Positions 10,754 through 21,827 of a stretch of DNA of 64,000 nucleotides are shown in pieces; the first letter of the stretch is position 1, and each line of letters opens with the position of its first letter. Both the position numbers and the translations under genes were made by a program. This DNA comes from Cornus controversa. Its lineage: Eukaryota; Streptophyta; Magnoliopsida; Cornales; Cornaceae. The stretch is taken from contig CM048848.1 of assembly GCA_026545225.1 (NCBI GenBank), positions 20,562,806-20,626,805 on the forward strand, in the 5' to 3' direction. A model generated the notes under the pieces. It was not told the DNA's origin, searched no databases, and saw only the letters and a program-made list of their open reading frames with translations.

Positions 10754-11640
10754 GTATAATATTTATTGTTCATCTTTCATATTCATTTAGAGTTGAGCTT
10801 TCATATTGATTCATCAATTTTAACTCTAGGTATGTGAGCTATCATTTGTGTATCTATCCATTGAGGGATATTATCCATTGTATTCAAACTCCTATTCATC
10901 CTATTTGAGAAGAAGTCCAAGAGGTGCTTTTGGCAAAAGGGATTGCTTCATGGAAGCTTGTAAAGGTTCTCACTTGAACCGTCAAAAGTGAATGGAAGCC
11001 CAAGTTGTGCGCTTGGCAATGAAGGCTTGGTGAAGTGTTCACCAGAGGAAAGAAAACCAAGTATTGGACTTGGCAATTGTAGAGCTTTGCTTTCCACCCT
11101 TAAGGGAAGCTTCATAGTGGAAACCTCAAGATGAGCTCTTGAGGCATGGACGTAGGACAAAGTTGCCGGACCATGTAAATATTAAGGTGTCGCTTGGTTT
11201 GCATTTCTCTAACCCTTAATTCCTTTACTTAATAGCATTTTATATATTTAATTTCATTTTACTTTATATATGAATGATATAAGTTTATATGCTTTAATTC
11301 ATATGAGGAGAATCAGATGAATGCTTGGAGTATGTTGATTGATTGAGTACTTATTTGATTATTCATCTCTAATTAAGTTGTATACCATGTGTTTGATAAA
11401 ATGTCTCTATAAGCTTTAATTCCATTTTAGCATTGATAGGCATATATCCACTTAGCTCATTTTATTCCTTATCCAATGAACCATTTTATGAATGAATGAG
11501 TAACCCTTCAAGTGCTTGATTAATTGTCTATGTAAGTTTTACTCTTACATCATATTGATAGGTAATTGCTCAAGTACCATTTTGATAGGTTTATTCCTTT
11601 ATTTTGCTAGCATTTGTTTTATAATTGTTTATTTAATGAA
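10754..11640 (+). mobile_element. Ty1/copia LTR fragment
   Basis: The stretch 10930-11215 has the U3-R-U5 flavour of large copia LTRs: GGATTGCTTCATGGAAGC, then CTTGAGGCATGGACGTAGG followed by GCCGGACCATGTAAAT, then a T-rich tail. The phrase TGGACGTAGGx..GCCGAACCACGT is a well-known pattern in such LTRs, so orientation is plus. Neither terminus nor PBS is preserved. A block starting CATATGAGGAG and containing ATGCTTGGAGTAT recurs at about 11300 and 11657, a diverged 360-bp duplication. Confidence 0.55.
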
Positions 11641-13121
11641 TATTGTTTAAATGCTTCATATGAGGAGGATGGGATGTATGCTTGGAGTATATTGGTTGAG
11701 TTGTAGAATTGATTGTATTGTAAATTGATTGAGTATATATTTGATTACCTTTTTGCCAATCAATTTGCATATCATATGTTTGATTAATCACACAATCAAC
11801 ATTTCCACACACTACAAGCATGCTATGTTGCACCTTCATGAACACTTCATTTGTCATATACACTAGATCATTTAAGTGTATGTTAGGTAGAACATTCCCA
11901 TTCTCACTTGTTGAATACGTAAGTTTATCAAGTGTTTGACAAAAGTCCAATTCCAAAAATCTTTTGTAGATTTCACTACAATAATTTTTCATATATATCA
12001 ATTAAAAATAATTTTTAAAAATTAATAAAATATTATAATTTTTTTATTGAAACAATTTGAATAAAATTTTATCCTTTGAATTATTATTGAGGGTAATATA
12101 TTTGTACTAATTAGTATACAGTGATTAAATAATTAGTAATTACTAATATAATTATTCAATTAGTAACTTACATACTAATATTTAGTCTAGTATATTAATA
12201 TATTATGGTGGATGAACCAAGACTGTGTGAAAAGAAAAGAAAAGGACAAAATATATTAATATGTAAGACAATTTATACTGTAGTATATCTAAAACTAATC
12301 AATCACTACCCATAACAAAATTTATCATTGTTAGACAACGAAAAATAGGACAGAAACTTACCGGAAAAAAAAGAGAGGATATAAACTAAAATAAATAAGC
12401 AGCTAATAAAAAAAATAGTTTAAACTTTAATAACAAAACAAAATATTAACAAACTTACTACTTAAAGTTTTTTATAGTAATTGCACACGTTATGCTTTGT
12501 ATAAGTGTACAAGTATAACTGAGCATAAAGGACTATTAATTAATTAGAATTTGAAACTCACCAATAAAGGGAACACTAATTAGCCTTATCATTCAATAAT
12601 GGCTATTATTGTAAATATATATATATATAAATGAAAAAAATTAATTGCTTTTAGAAAAAATTTAGGCATGTTTAAATAGTCAAATACAAAATTTTGACTT
12701 ACATATCAGTTTTTAAATAAAAACTATAATCCCAAAATTTTAAATCTAATCTGATAAGAGTATAACTGGAAAGTTAACTGGTTTAGACCTTAAATGAAAA
12801 ATTTTAGAACTTAAATGGAAAAGAGTTTCAAAAGTAGTACTTATTGGTCCTACAAAACAATTTATAGGATTTAGTTGTCTTTTGGAGGAAACGTAGGACT
12901 TAGTTGTAATTTTTCCAAAATAATTTCCAATGAGTGATCATTTTACTTTAATATCCAAAATACCCACTCTTTTATTTAGAGATTCCCAATCTCTTTTTTG
13001 TCTTCTCCAATCTCACTCCTAAATATCAAAGCTTCAAAATAAAAGGATTAGAAAAAAGAAACTATATATATAAAGAAACTCGTTCTCTCTCTCTTTATAT
13101 ATATATCTTTAGACATATATC
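11641..13121. other. AT-rich DNA without recognised features
   Basis: A 122-codon minus frame (11633-12001) has no domain I can name and lies partly in the duplicated LTR-derived block, so it is not called. The rest is very AT-rich, with TA repeats at 12617-12630 and 13096-13107. Confidence 0.4.
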
Positions 13122-14284
13122 TGTAATGCCCCTAAATTTAAATAATAGAAACATTGGTTCTATACTTAAATAAAGTGCGTGATTTGCAATAACAATCACC
13201 TCACATAACATAGTACAACTCTCTCAAAAAGAATTTTATTGAAAACATAAATAATTACAAAACAAATGTAGCATCATCTAATACAACTGATAAAAATCCT
13301 CGACATTATTACATAAGTTCATATCAACTTTATTGAACTATAAAGAAAAGAACACATCCAAATCATCTCCATCTAGCTCACATGACTCCATCATGTTCCC
13401 ATCAACGTGTACCTAAAAATTGCTAAGGAGTGAGCTCACAAGCTCAACAAGGGATTGCTAAACATATTCCTTACTCAGCAAATCGACTCACCTTATATTT
13501 CTATATATATAAAAGTAACTCGTCAAAATGCATTAATTACATGTATTCATCTCAAGTCATCAATTCTCATATGTCATAATTACCAAAACATAAAACACAA
13601 CACAATTTCCACAATTTCACACCATAAACTTGTTAACCATCTTGATTAACTTATATTAAATTCCACTTATCTCACATGAGCCCCAGGCTCCCCTCCAATC
13701 AATGGTGTGCATCGCATAGTCTCAGACTACCAAAAACACACATGTGGCTGGGTTATACGTCTATTCACCCAGATGGTCCCGGACCACATCCACATAATAA
13801 GGGCATGCTGAGCCCAATGGCCATAACAAAAGGGTAGTGCACTCCCAATAGGTAGGTCCCTGGCCTTACTTAACAAAGTCATCATAGGAATAGTCTCAAA
13901 CTACTCCTCGACTACTCACCATTATCCATTACTTACTTTAATGTAATTTCACATTTTTCAGCAAATTTGGGTTAATTAAACTGAGATACAATATTCTGAA
14001 ACTTTCCATAATTTTAGAATTTTTTTTACTATTTTCCTCTAATTTTCATTAAGCTTGCATAAAAGAACCCAAATAAGCATTTTCTTCTATATAATAAAAT
14101 GTCCAGAATATTATACAAGAAGTAAATAGATTCCTTATAAATGACCAGTTCTGTTGGCAACTCATTTCACTCGCAAATGTATAACGCCACTTTGAGTGTC
14201 ACTCTTAGCCTCTAAGAACAACAAAGACACATACATCCACTGTCCTAAATATAATCGAATCAATATACAATCACTTTCCTAAAG

Positions 14285-14425
14285 TAAATAGACGGTTCCA
14301 CCCCCACTTCCCTAAGATAAATATAAAGAACACTAGATCCACCACGCCACTATCCTAAAGTAAATATACAGAACACCCATGCCACTATCCTAAAGTAAAT
14401 ATACTGAACACCACGCCACTATGTT
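14285..14425. repeat. Short minisatellite, about 40-bp unit
   Basis: The phrase CC(A)CTATCCTAAAGTAAATATA(C) followed by GAACAC recurs three to four times between 14285 and 14425, with variable spacing of 40-55 bp. Confidence 0.7.
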
Positions 14426-14611
14426 ATATTCTGTACATATACCGCAACTACACATTGTATCCTAAAATAAGGTATGTATAGGGCCACTATGTATCACCAC
14501 ATTATAATCTAAATACAATTTTGTACGTATATAATTCGGCAACCTATGTCATCATACAACCAATTGCAATTATAACCACTGTAATATTACTAAAAAGGAA
14601 CGGGTCATTGA

Positions 14612-14904
14612 TTTAAATCATCAGAACAGATCCTAATATCATGATCTAGAGAAACAATTCCCTAACCATAATGTTGGTTTTTTAAGCACATCAATATTCC
14701 ATCAGTAAGCATAAATACATAAATCTATATTAACACCCAGATAGCATATATATATATATATATTTAAATCATTACAGCAGATCCTAATATCATGATCTAG
14801 ATAAACAATTCCCTAACCATGATGTTGGTTTCTTAACCTCATCAGTATGCATAAATACCTAAATCTATATATATTAACACCCAGATAACATATATATATA
14901 TATA
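14612..14904. repeat. Tandem duplication of about 150 bp
   Basis: The block TTTAAATCAT..AGATCCTAATATCATGATC, followed by ACAATTCCCTAACCAT, a GTTGGTTT motif, an ACACCCAGATA motif and a TA run, occurs at 14612-14762 and again at 14763-14904. The copies differ by substitutions and a small deletion in the second. Each ends in its own TA microsatellite. Confidence 0.85.
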
Positions 14905-15601
14905 AACACAGCACAACTAATTGACAACAATAAACCAGTAGCCATAATTGTCCATCTATACAACCATGTTCATCCCCAATGATTTAAAATCTATTAATAG
15001 ATCATTCAGTCAAATACAAGGCTGCTCCTAGTATAATCATGCTTCATCATTAAGATTAGTAATAGCTTAAATCCATAGATATAATCATCTACACAAAAAC
15101 GATCAACATGATTAATTTATTTTTCAATCTAAAAAAATTAAGAGACAATCACCGTCTTTCTCTACGCCACTCTTCGATCATCGTCTCTTTTTTCGACTAC
15201 TGTAGGTTGAGTTCACGTACGTCAGTATATTTCTCTCTTTCTCTCCCTCTATTTTTAGAAAAAAAAAATCGTCTGTGTTTTTTTTTCTTCCGTGAAACGA
15301 ATATTGTGTTAGAATATTTAGGAGAAAAATAAGGAGTTTGAGTTCTTTAGAAAACTCTTTAAAATTTAAATTATACGATATCTCAATTATCTACATTATT
15401 TGATTTTCTAATTAAAAATCAGATATATATATATATTTCAAGGATATTACATATATGTTCGTATTACAATTAATGCATGTGCATAATGAATTTTTTTCTT
15501 TGGTGGATTTTAGGGTTCCAAAGATGCGGTATGAGTTATTGATTGAGATGAATTAACTATTTGAAACCTGACATAAGAAGAGAAAAATTCTAATAATAAG
15601 T

Positions 15602-16003
15602 TGATAATCAGCCCTCATGGAGTAGTGGGCAATGGGTTTTGATGAGGTGTTTGACTCCTAATATGAAACGTATGGCATGGAAAGACAAATACCAAAGTGA
15701 CGTGGGAAGTTGAATGTTTGACGTAGGCTAGCTATCTTCAAGTAGGAAAGGGGAATTGGAGAGGCATGGTGCTACTAGAACACATCTTCGCTTGATCGCT
15801 ATAAATATAGGACGATCCATATACCAGGTATGCAATTAATACCGATTGAGTTCCTTTACAGCTTTTAAAACCCTTCCGATTTCTGACTTGATCATCAGAG
15901 CGTAGTCGGTCGGCACTGCGTAAGTGCCCTTTCAATTACCCTTCCTTTGTCCTTTTTTACAGGTTAGCATTTGACCAGCTCGAGGTGGATTTTTGCTTCA
16001 TCA
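15602..16003 (+). mobile_element. 5' LTR of the Tat element
   Basis: It begins TGATAATCAG and ends GCTTCATCA, two bases before the primer binding site. It contains a TATA box (15799) and, about 85 bases later, TCTGACTTGATCATCAGAG, which matches the R-U5 phrase CTGACTTGAGCGTCGGAG common in Tat LTRs. The left boundary is inferred from the TGAT..ATCA symmetry because there is no second LTR for comparison. Confidence 0.65.
15799..15810 (+). promoter_or_regulatory. TATA box in the Tat LTR
   Basis: CTATAAATATAG is a near-consensus plant TATA box inside the LTR, about 205 bp before its end, where RNA polymerase II would start the genomic transcript. Transcription start is expected some 25-35 bp downstream. 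Confidence 0.65.
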
Positions 16004-16005
16004 GT

Positions 16006-16021
16006 TGGCCCGTCTGTGGGA
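16006..16021 (+). other. Primer binding site region of the Tat element
   Basis: TGGCCCGTCTGTGGGA follows the LTR end by two bases. Tat elements normally show TGGCGCCGTCTGTGGGA at this point; one base appears lost after TGGC. It is the site for tRNA-primed minus-strand synthesis. Confidence 0.7.
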
Positions 16022-16065
16022 ACGGTCACGAAATTTGACTGTTCTACTCGAATCACATACGAAAT

Positions 16066-17626
16066 ATGATGCACCTGCGATCTGGGTTGGAAACTATAAC
16101 TATACAGGACCCCCCTGTTGGCCATGGTCCTCCAGCACAGGACCTTCCTATCGGAAATGATCCCCCAGCCACGCAAGATCATCCTATCAATACTGACCCT
16201 CCACAGGACTCGTCAGCCGGTGCACCCGCAGGTTATGGAGACATACAGCCTCCTGGACAGATGGATTTCCAGGGGACACACCTCGGAATCGCAAATGACC
16301 AGGGACATGTAGCAGCGTTAGAGCACCAGGTCCAAAACTTAAATAAAAGTCTGGCTCAGTTGCTCCAACAAAATACGGCAATTTTGCAATGCCTCCCTCC
16401 TACGGCGCCGTTGTCATTGCCAAGTAACTTGAGGCCTGTTGATCCTGAGGGGGACAATATTGGGCAAGATAGTGAAGTCCCAACAGAGGATGCAGCTCAG
16501 AGTCAAGTAAGGGGTGGGGTGAATATCAGCCATTCAGTCCCGCCTGAAAGGAGCCAACCCCATTGGGATTCTGGACCTCTTACTTATCACGACATGGAGA
16601 TATAACACCTGAAAGCCAGGGTAAAAATCATGGCCTATGCCATAAGGGGGAAGGGTCCTGCTACGGTAAAGGACTTGGTCCAGCAAACCAACCTCCCTTT
16701 CTCCTTAGGGATAATGGGTTGTCCCCTGCCCACCAGGTTCAAGATACCCACTGTTGAAAGCTTTGACGGGACCAAGGACCCTCTAGATCACTTGGAAACC
16801 TATAAGGCGTTAATGCACCTTCAGGAGGTACCGGATGAGATCATGTGCAGAGCTTTTCGTACTACCTTGAAAGGCTCTGCTCGGTCTTGGTTCAACAGTT
16901 TGAAGCCCGCATCTGTGCGTTCCTTTAAAGAGTTGAGCCAATTATTTGTTAGTAATTTCATAGCTGCCCGAAGACATAGGAAGCCCGCTACCTATCTCTT
17001 GAATGTGAGACAAACCAAGGGGGAATCATTGTGAGATTATATCAATAGATTCAATAGAAAAATGTTACAAGTGGACGCCCTGGATGATAGGGTGGCAGTT
17101 ATGACTTTCATGGGAGGCTTATTACCCTCCAAATTCCTATACTTGGTTTCTAAGCACCCCCTTGAAAGCATGTTTGAATTACTCATGAAATCTTAAAAGT
17201 ACATGAATGCCGAAGACGCCCTTGAGGCCCAGAGGGAAAAAGGCGATGGCGACAAAAAAGGTGGATAGAAAAAGGAGAAGGTAATCCAGCAGAGAGGAAT
17301 GAAACCCCAAGCTCGATAGAGTGTCACAAGAACATAACGAAAAGACTAAGCTTCGTGACAGGGGTTTCAGTTTCACCCCATTAAATGCATCAATAAGTCA
17401 GATCCTCCTCCACATCCAAGATAACCCAGCGGTGTCATGGCCTCCAAAGTTAAAAATTGATCCAGCTAGAAGATCCCGCGACAAGTATTGTAGGTTCCAT
17501 CGCGACCATGGCCACGATACAGATGAATGCATAGACTTGAAAAAATAGATTGAGAGTTTGATTCAAAGGGGCCAATTGCGGAGATTTGTGGTCAGCGGGG
17601 GGCAGAGAACATAGAATCATACGCAG
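16066..17626 (+). pseudogene. Gag of the Tat element (broken)
   Basis: Gag builds the particle that holds the element RNA. The first open stretch (16066-16605, 179 codons from ATG) is Pro/Gln-rich N-terminal sequence with a short coiled segment (VAALEHQVQNLNKSLAQLLQ). After a stop, the same frame (16630-17034) carries the gag core: FDGTKDPLDHLETYKALM and FRTTLKGSARSWFNSLKP. A further stop follows GESL, then gag continues in pieces to a zinc-knuckle-like KYCRFHRDHGHDTDEC at about 17488-17535, typical of Tat Gag. At least four stops and a frame change make it non-functional. Protease follows about 300 bp later. Confidence 0.9.
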
Positions 17627-17859
17627 GACGTGAATGAAGGAGCGACCCGCAAAAACCCTCCAATAGGAGAAATTAGAGTCATCTCTGGAGGAATCAGGGG
17701 CGGCGGGGAGTCCAATGCTGCTTGCAAAGCACATGCAAGGAAAGTTAGAAATTTCTCCGAAGTCAGTGAGGGGAGCCAATCGCCCACCGAGTGTCCTAGA
17801 TTGGATGACCAGATCATCACTTTTTCAGAAGATGATGCTAGGAAAATCTAGCAACCCCA

Positions 17860-18412
17860 CGATGATGCCCTCGTGGTAACATTAATTATCACTAATTTCA
17901 CAATTAGGCGGGTTTTAATTGACAATGGCAGTTCTGTAGATATCCTTTTCATAGATGCAATTGATCAGATGAAGATTGGGAGGGATAGACTCAAGCCTAC
18001 TCAATCCCCGTTTGTAGGTTTCTCCGGAGAGAAGCTCCTTCCCTTGGGCACAATTGACCTCCCGATCACTACTGGTTCAAGTCCCAGGTAAGTCACTAAG
18101 ATGGTAACTTTTTTTATGGTAGACTGCCCGACCACATATAATTTCATTCTGGGAAGAGCCACTTTGAATGCCATGAGAGCAGTGACCTCTACTTATCACC
18201 TCCTCGTTCAGTTCCCCACTAAACATGGTGTCAGGGAGCTAAGAGGAGATCAGCCCACTATCCGAGAATGTTATGCCACCTCCCTAAAGGAGAGGAAGGT
18301 ATCAAAAACCTTAGACATTAAAGGGCTAGAAGTAGAAGAAAAAGTGGAGGCTTGCCATACAGAACCAATGGAAGAGCTATTTGAAGTTGACTTGAGCGAA
18401 CAAGCTGCATAG
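17860..18412 (+). pseudogene. Aspartic protease of the Tat element
   Basis: The frame 17873-18091 reads VTLIITNFTIRRVLIDNGSS, then VDILF, the retropepsin core with catalytic Asp in VLIDNGSS. It continues past one in-frame stop at about 18089 into 18101-18412, where DCPTTYNFILGRATLNAMRA matches the flap-to-C-terminal ILGR segment of plant gypsy proteases. The tail (KEEKVE-like, acidic) leads to RT. The single stop between the halves and a frameshift before RT prevent expression as a polyprotein. Confidence 0.9.
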
Positions 18413-18489
18413 AAGAAGGTGAGCTTGGGGTCATCACTCTCATTCGCTTCTCGGGAAGAGATGGTTCGATTCTAAAAGAAAATGAGGAT

Positions 18490-19236
18490 GTGTTTGCTTG
18501 GTCCCATGAGGATATGGCTGGGATTGATCCAACTATTGCTGTACATCGGCTAAATATTGACCCCCTCACCAAGTCAGTCAGACAGAAGAGGAGAACCTTT
18601 GCCCCAGAAAGGAATTTGGCAATCTCCGAAGAGGTGGATAAATTATTAAAGGCCAACTTCATATGGGAAACCAATTACCCAGACTGGTTGGCAAACATGG
18701 TGTTAGTCAAAAAGTCCAATGGCAACTGGCGCCTGTGTGTCGACTTTACTGATCTGAACAAAGCATGCCCAAGAGACAACTTCCCCCTTCCACGGATTGA
18801 CATGCTAGTGGAGGGAACGATAAGGTACGAGTGACTCAGCTTCATGAATGCCTATTTGAGATATAATCAGATTCTAATGTGGCCATCAGATCAGGAGAAG
18901 ATGTCTTTCATAACAGAAAGAGGGTTATACTGCTATAAGGTGATGCCGTTTGGTTTGAAGAATGCTGGTGCAACCTATCAAATGTTGGTAAATAGAATGT
19001 TTAAAGAGCAAATTGGCAAGAACATGGAGGTGTATGTTGATGATATGCTTGTCAAAAGCCAGAGGGCCACTAACCATTTGGTTGATTTACAGGAAGCGTT
19101 TAATGTCCTTTGCAAGTACAGAATGAAGTTCAATCCTAGTAAATGTGCCTTTGGGGTGTCCTCTGGGAGGTTCTTGGGCTATCTGGTCAATAAAAGGGAG
19201 ATAGTAGCAACCCACGGAAGGTACAAGCTATCCTAG
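18490..19236 (+). pseudogene. Reverse transcriptase of the Tat element
   Basis: The RT copies element RNA into DNA. Frame 18490-18834 carries HRLNIDPLTKSVRQKRR, then NMVLVKKSNGNWRLCVDFTD, LNKACPRDNFPLPRID (fingers and first catalytic region). A single in-frame TGA at 18832 separates it from 18844-19236, which has the palm motif KVMPFGLKNAGATYQ and the active site MEVYVDDMLVKS, both Asp residues kept, then RFLGYLV. The usual first catalytic Asp region (DLFSGYNQI) reads MNAYLRYNQI and is damaged. A frameshift near 19236 separates it from RNase H. Confidence 0.93.
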
Positions 19237-19277
19237 ATACACGATCGCCCAAGACTGTTAAAGAAGTCCAAAGGCTA

Positions 19278-19830
19278 ATGGGAAAGGTGGCGGGATTGAG
19301 CCGACTGATCTCTTGTGCTACAGACAGGTGTCTCCCTTTTTTTTGGGTCCTTATGCGGGCCTTTGAGTGGACGCCAGAATGTAAACAGGCCCTGAGTGAA
19401 CTAAAACAGTATCTCAGCTCATCCCCGCTCTTATCGTGCACACGTGTAGGGGAAGAATTGTACTTATACTTGGTCATCTCCCTCGCAGCGGTCAGTTCTG
19501 CATTGGTACAAGAAGAAGAGGGGGTGCAAAAGCCAGTGTATTATACCAGCAGGGTGCTTAGGGGGGCGGAAGAAAGGTATCCCTCCATAGAGAAATTGGC
19601 ATTCGCCTTGGTCACGACGGCCAGGAAACTTAGGCCATATTTCCAAGCGCACACTATTGTGGTACTAACTAATCCACTGCCTCAACAAGTCCTTTTCAAG
19701 CCCAAAACCTCTCGACGGCTATTGAAGTGGTCTAAGGAACTAGGAGAACTTGACATCCGGTACAAGCCAAGATCAGCTATCAATGGCCAAATACTGGCAG
19801 AATTTATAGCTGAATTTACATACCCCTTGG
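19278..19830 (+). pseudogene. First (RT-linked) RNase H of the Tat element
   Basis: The 282-codon frame 19278-20126 starts with the RT connection and RNase H-like sequence: FEWTPECKQALSELKQYL, LYLVISLAAVSSALVQEE, PVYYTSRVLRGAEERYPSIE and LLKWSKELGELDIRYKPRSA. In Tat elements this first domain is usually degenerate and has lost its catalytic Asp residues; here the first-strand DAS/DAT motif reads LVIS, consistent with that. The same frame runs on into the second RNase H without a stop. Confidence 0.85.
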
Positions 19831-19879
19831 AAAGAGAACAGGTTCAGCAGGAAGAGGTGGGGATCCAACAGAACATGGA

Positions 19880-20290
19880 AAACCTAATGGACCCAAATTG
19901 CACGTGGGAATTTTTTATGGATGGATCGTCGAATGCACAAGCAAGCGGCGTAGGGATACTGATTAGATCTCCAATAGGGGAAACGTTCAAGTATGCCCTG
20001 CAGTTCGGGTTCAAGGCAACAAACAATGAGGTTGAATACGAAGCCCTGATTGCAGGGTTGAAACTAGCTCGTGTCCTCAAGGTTCGGCAGTTAAAAGCTT
20101 ATACCGACTCCCAGTTGATTGTCTAGCAGGTCAGTACAGAATACGAGGTAAAGGGAACAAGGATGAAATCTTACTTGTAAAAAGTGCAAGAGCTGGTTAC
20201 CCACTTCCAAAAGTTTTCAATCAGATAACTTCCCCACAATGAAAATTCCAACACGGATGCCCTCGCTCGATTGGCTACGACACAATAGGC
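19880..20290 (+). pseudogene. Second, archaeal-like RNase H of the Tat element
   Basis: This extra domain defines the Tat lineage and is thought to supply the working RNase H, which removes the RNA template. Visible motifs: FFMDGSSNAQASGVGILI (first Asp), NNEVEYEALIAGLKLA (Glu), LKAYTDSQLIV (second Asp), NTDALARLATT (last Asp). All four catalytic acidic residues are therefore present, although in-frame stops occur after QLIV (20126), at about 20179 and at 20226. Integrase linker sequence follows. Confidence 0.88.
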
Positions 20291-20303
20291 TGCCCAAGGG
20301 GGG

Positions 20304-21568
20304 GTGCTTATAGAGCGCATGGACCACCCTAGCATAACAAGAGCGACATCATGCGAGGTGAACCAAGTCACCCAGGGTATGGAATGGGTAGATCTGATTA
20401 TCAAGTACATAAGGGATAGTGAACTATCATCCGACAAGACAGAGGCACACAGAACAAGGATCAGAGCATCTAGGTACACCTTGATCGACGGAATCCTCTA
20501 CAAAAGAGGAATTTCCTTGTCATACTTACGATACGTGTCAACGGAAGAAGCTCAACATATCATGAGGGAAATCCGCAAAGGGGAATGTGGGAACCATGCG
20601 GGGGGCAGGTCCTTGGCTCACAAGGCCATTAGGCAGGGATACTACTGGCCCTCTATGCAGCAGAACACACTGAGTTTTGTCAAGAAATGTGAAAAGTGTC
20701 AGTGCTTTGCCAATATCTCGAGACAGCCTCTGAAAGAGCTGACACCAATAATGGCCTCGTGGCCCTTAACCCAATGGGAAATGGATTTCGTCGGCCCTCT
20801 ACCTATGGGAAAGGGGCAGACAAAATTTGCAATTGTAGCAGTTGACTATTAGCTACAATTGGGGAAATCAATCATATGCAGGCTTGGTGTTCCAAAAGTC
20901 ATAATCATGGATAACATAAAGCAGTTTGAAAACCAACGATTCCAAGATTTTTGCATCGAGCACGACATAAACCACCGATATTCCTCACCAGGCCACTCGT
21001 AGGCCAATGGGCAGGCTAAAGTGGCCAACAGGACTATATTTAAAATGATCAAGAAATACCTAGATGACTCCAAAGGAGCATAGTCAGAGCTGCTGCCAAG
21101 CATTTTATGGGCCTACTAGACCACCGTCAAAGTCCCCACAGGAGAGACACCTTACTTCTTGGCTTTCAAAAGCGAAACAGTTCTTCTTGTTGAAATAGGA
21201 GTGGTGGCAAGCCATGGAGCCAAGCATTATGACCCAGTTCACAATGAGAAGGAACTGAGAGCCAGTGTCAACTTCATCGATGAGAGAAGGGAGCAAGTGC
21301 AGGTACGGATGGCCGCATATCAGTAGGCCATGTCCCGGTATTACAACACCAGGGTCAAGCATAGGAGTTTTTAGCCTGGGGATCTACTCTTGCGAGAAGT
21401 CACTCAAGCCACCAAACCTCACGGCACTGAAAAGTTAGCTCCTAATTAGGAGGGCCCGTATAGAGTGATCAGAACTCAAAGGCGAGGCACTTATTAGTTG
21501 GAAACCTTGGAGGGAAAGCAGTTGCCCCACCCTTGGAACGCCAAGTGTTTGAGGAAGTTCTATCAGTG
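20304..21568 (+). pseudogene. Integrase of the Tat element (inactive)
   Basis: Integrase would insert the DNA copy. Frame 20304-20852 holds the linker (LIDGILYKRG), the H2C2 zinc domain (GNHAGGRSLAHKAIRQGYYW then CEKCQ) and the first catalytic Asp in WEMDFVGPLP. After a stop at 20850 and a deletion that removes part of the core, reading resumes at GVPKVIIMDNIKQFEN (second Asp retained as MDN) and ANGQAKVANRT, where the catalytic Glu of the normal AEVANRT is Lys. The C-terminus ends KQLPHPWNAKCLRKFYQ with a stop at 21566-21568. Several further stops lie between. Confidence 0.9.
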
Positions 21569-21827
21569 AAGTCTCTTTTTCATGAGTTGTTCTTTGTTAG
21601 TTTTTCCCATCTTCTTTATTTTTAGCTTGCATCTACTTTCAGCAAGTATTATTGTAGAGGTTGGCTTTGTTGCCAAGGCTCAAGTGTTATTTTAGAGGTT
21701 GGCTTTATTGCCAAAAGCCTAGAAATAGGACTCCCGTCCAGTCCCATTTTCTCTTTTGTAAGTTTTATTATGGAACATCAATGGAAAGTCTTATTCATTT
21801 CAAAGCGAGCTGTTGTGTTCAGAAAGG

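Larger units (their letters stand above)
13122..15451 (-). mobile_element. Candidate solo LTR of a Ty3/gypsy element, 2.3 kb
   Basis: The ends are inverted: TGTAATGCCCC at the left and GGATATTACA at the right. These are similar in form to the LTR ends at 43358 and 46012. Direct 5-mers TATAT flank both sides, with one extra base on the left, but they lie in TA-rich DNA and are weak evidence. Internally it has a poly-A/T-rich 3' section (13200-13330), a phrase GGTCCCGGACCACATCC, and two local repeat arrays. No coding capacity and no PBS. Orientation is inferred from similarity to the minus-strand LTRs. Confidence 0.5.

Noticed and set aside
11633-12001. 122-codon minus ORF
   Set aside because: No recognisable domain, no codon bias, overlaps duplicated LTR-derived DNA.
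16066-16605. Stand-alone host gene of 179 codons
   Set aside because: Directly after an LTR and PBS and in frame with Tat gag core; it is the Gag N-terminus.
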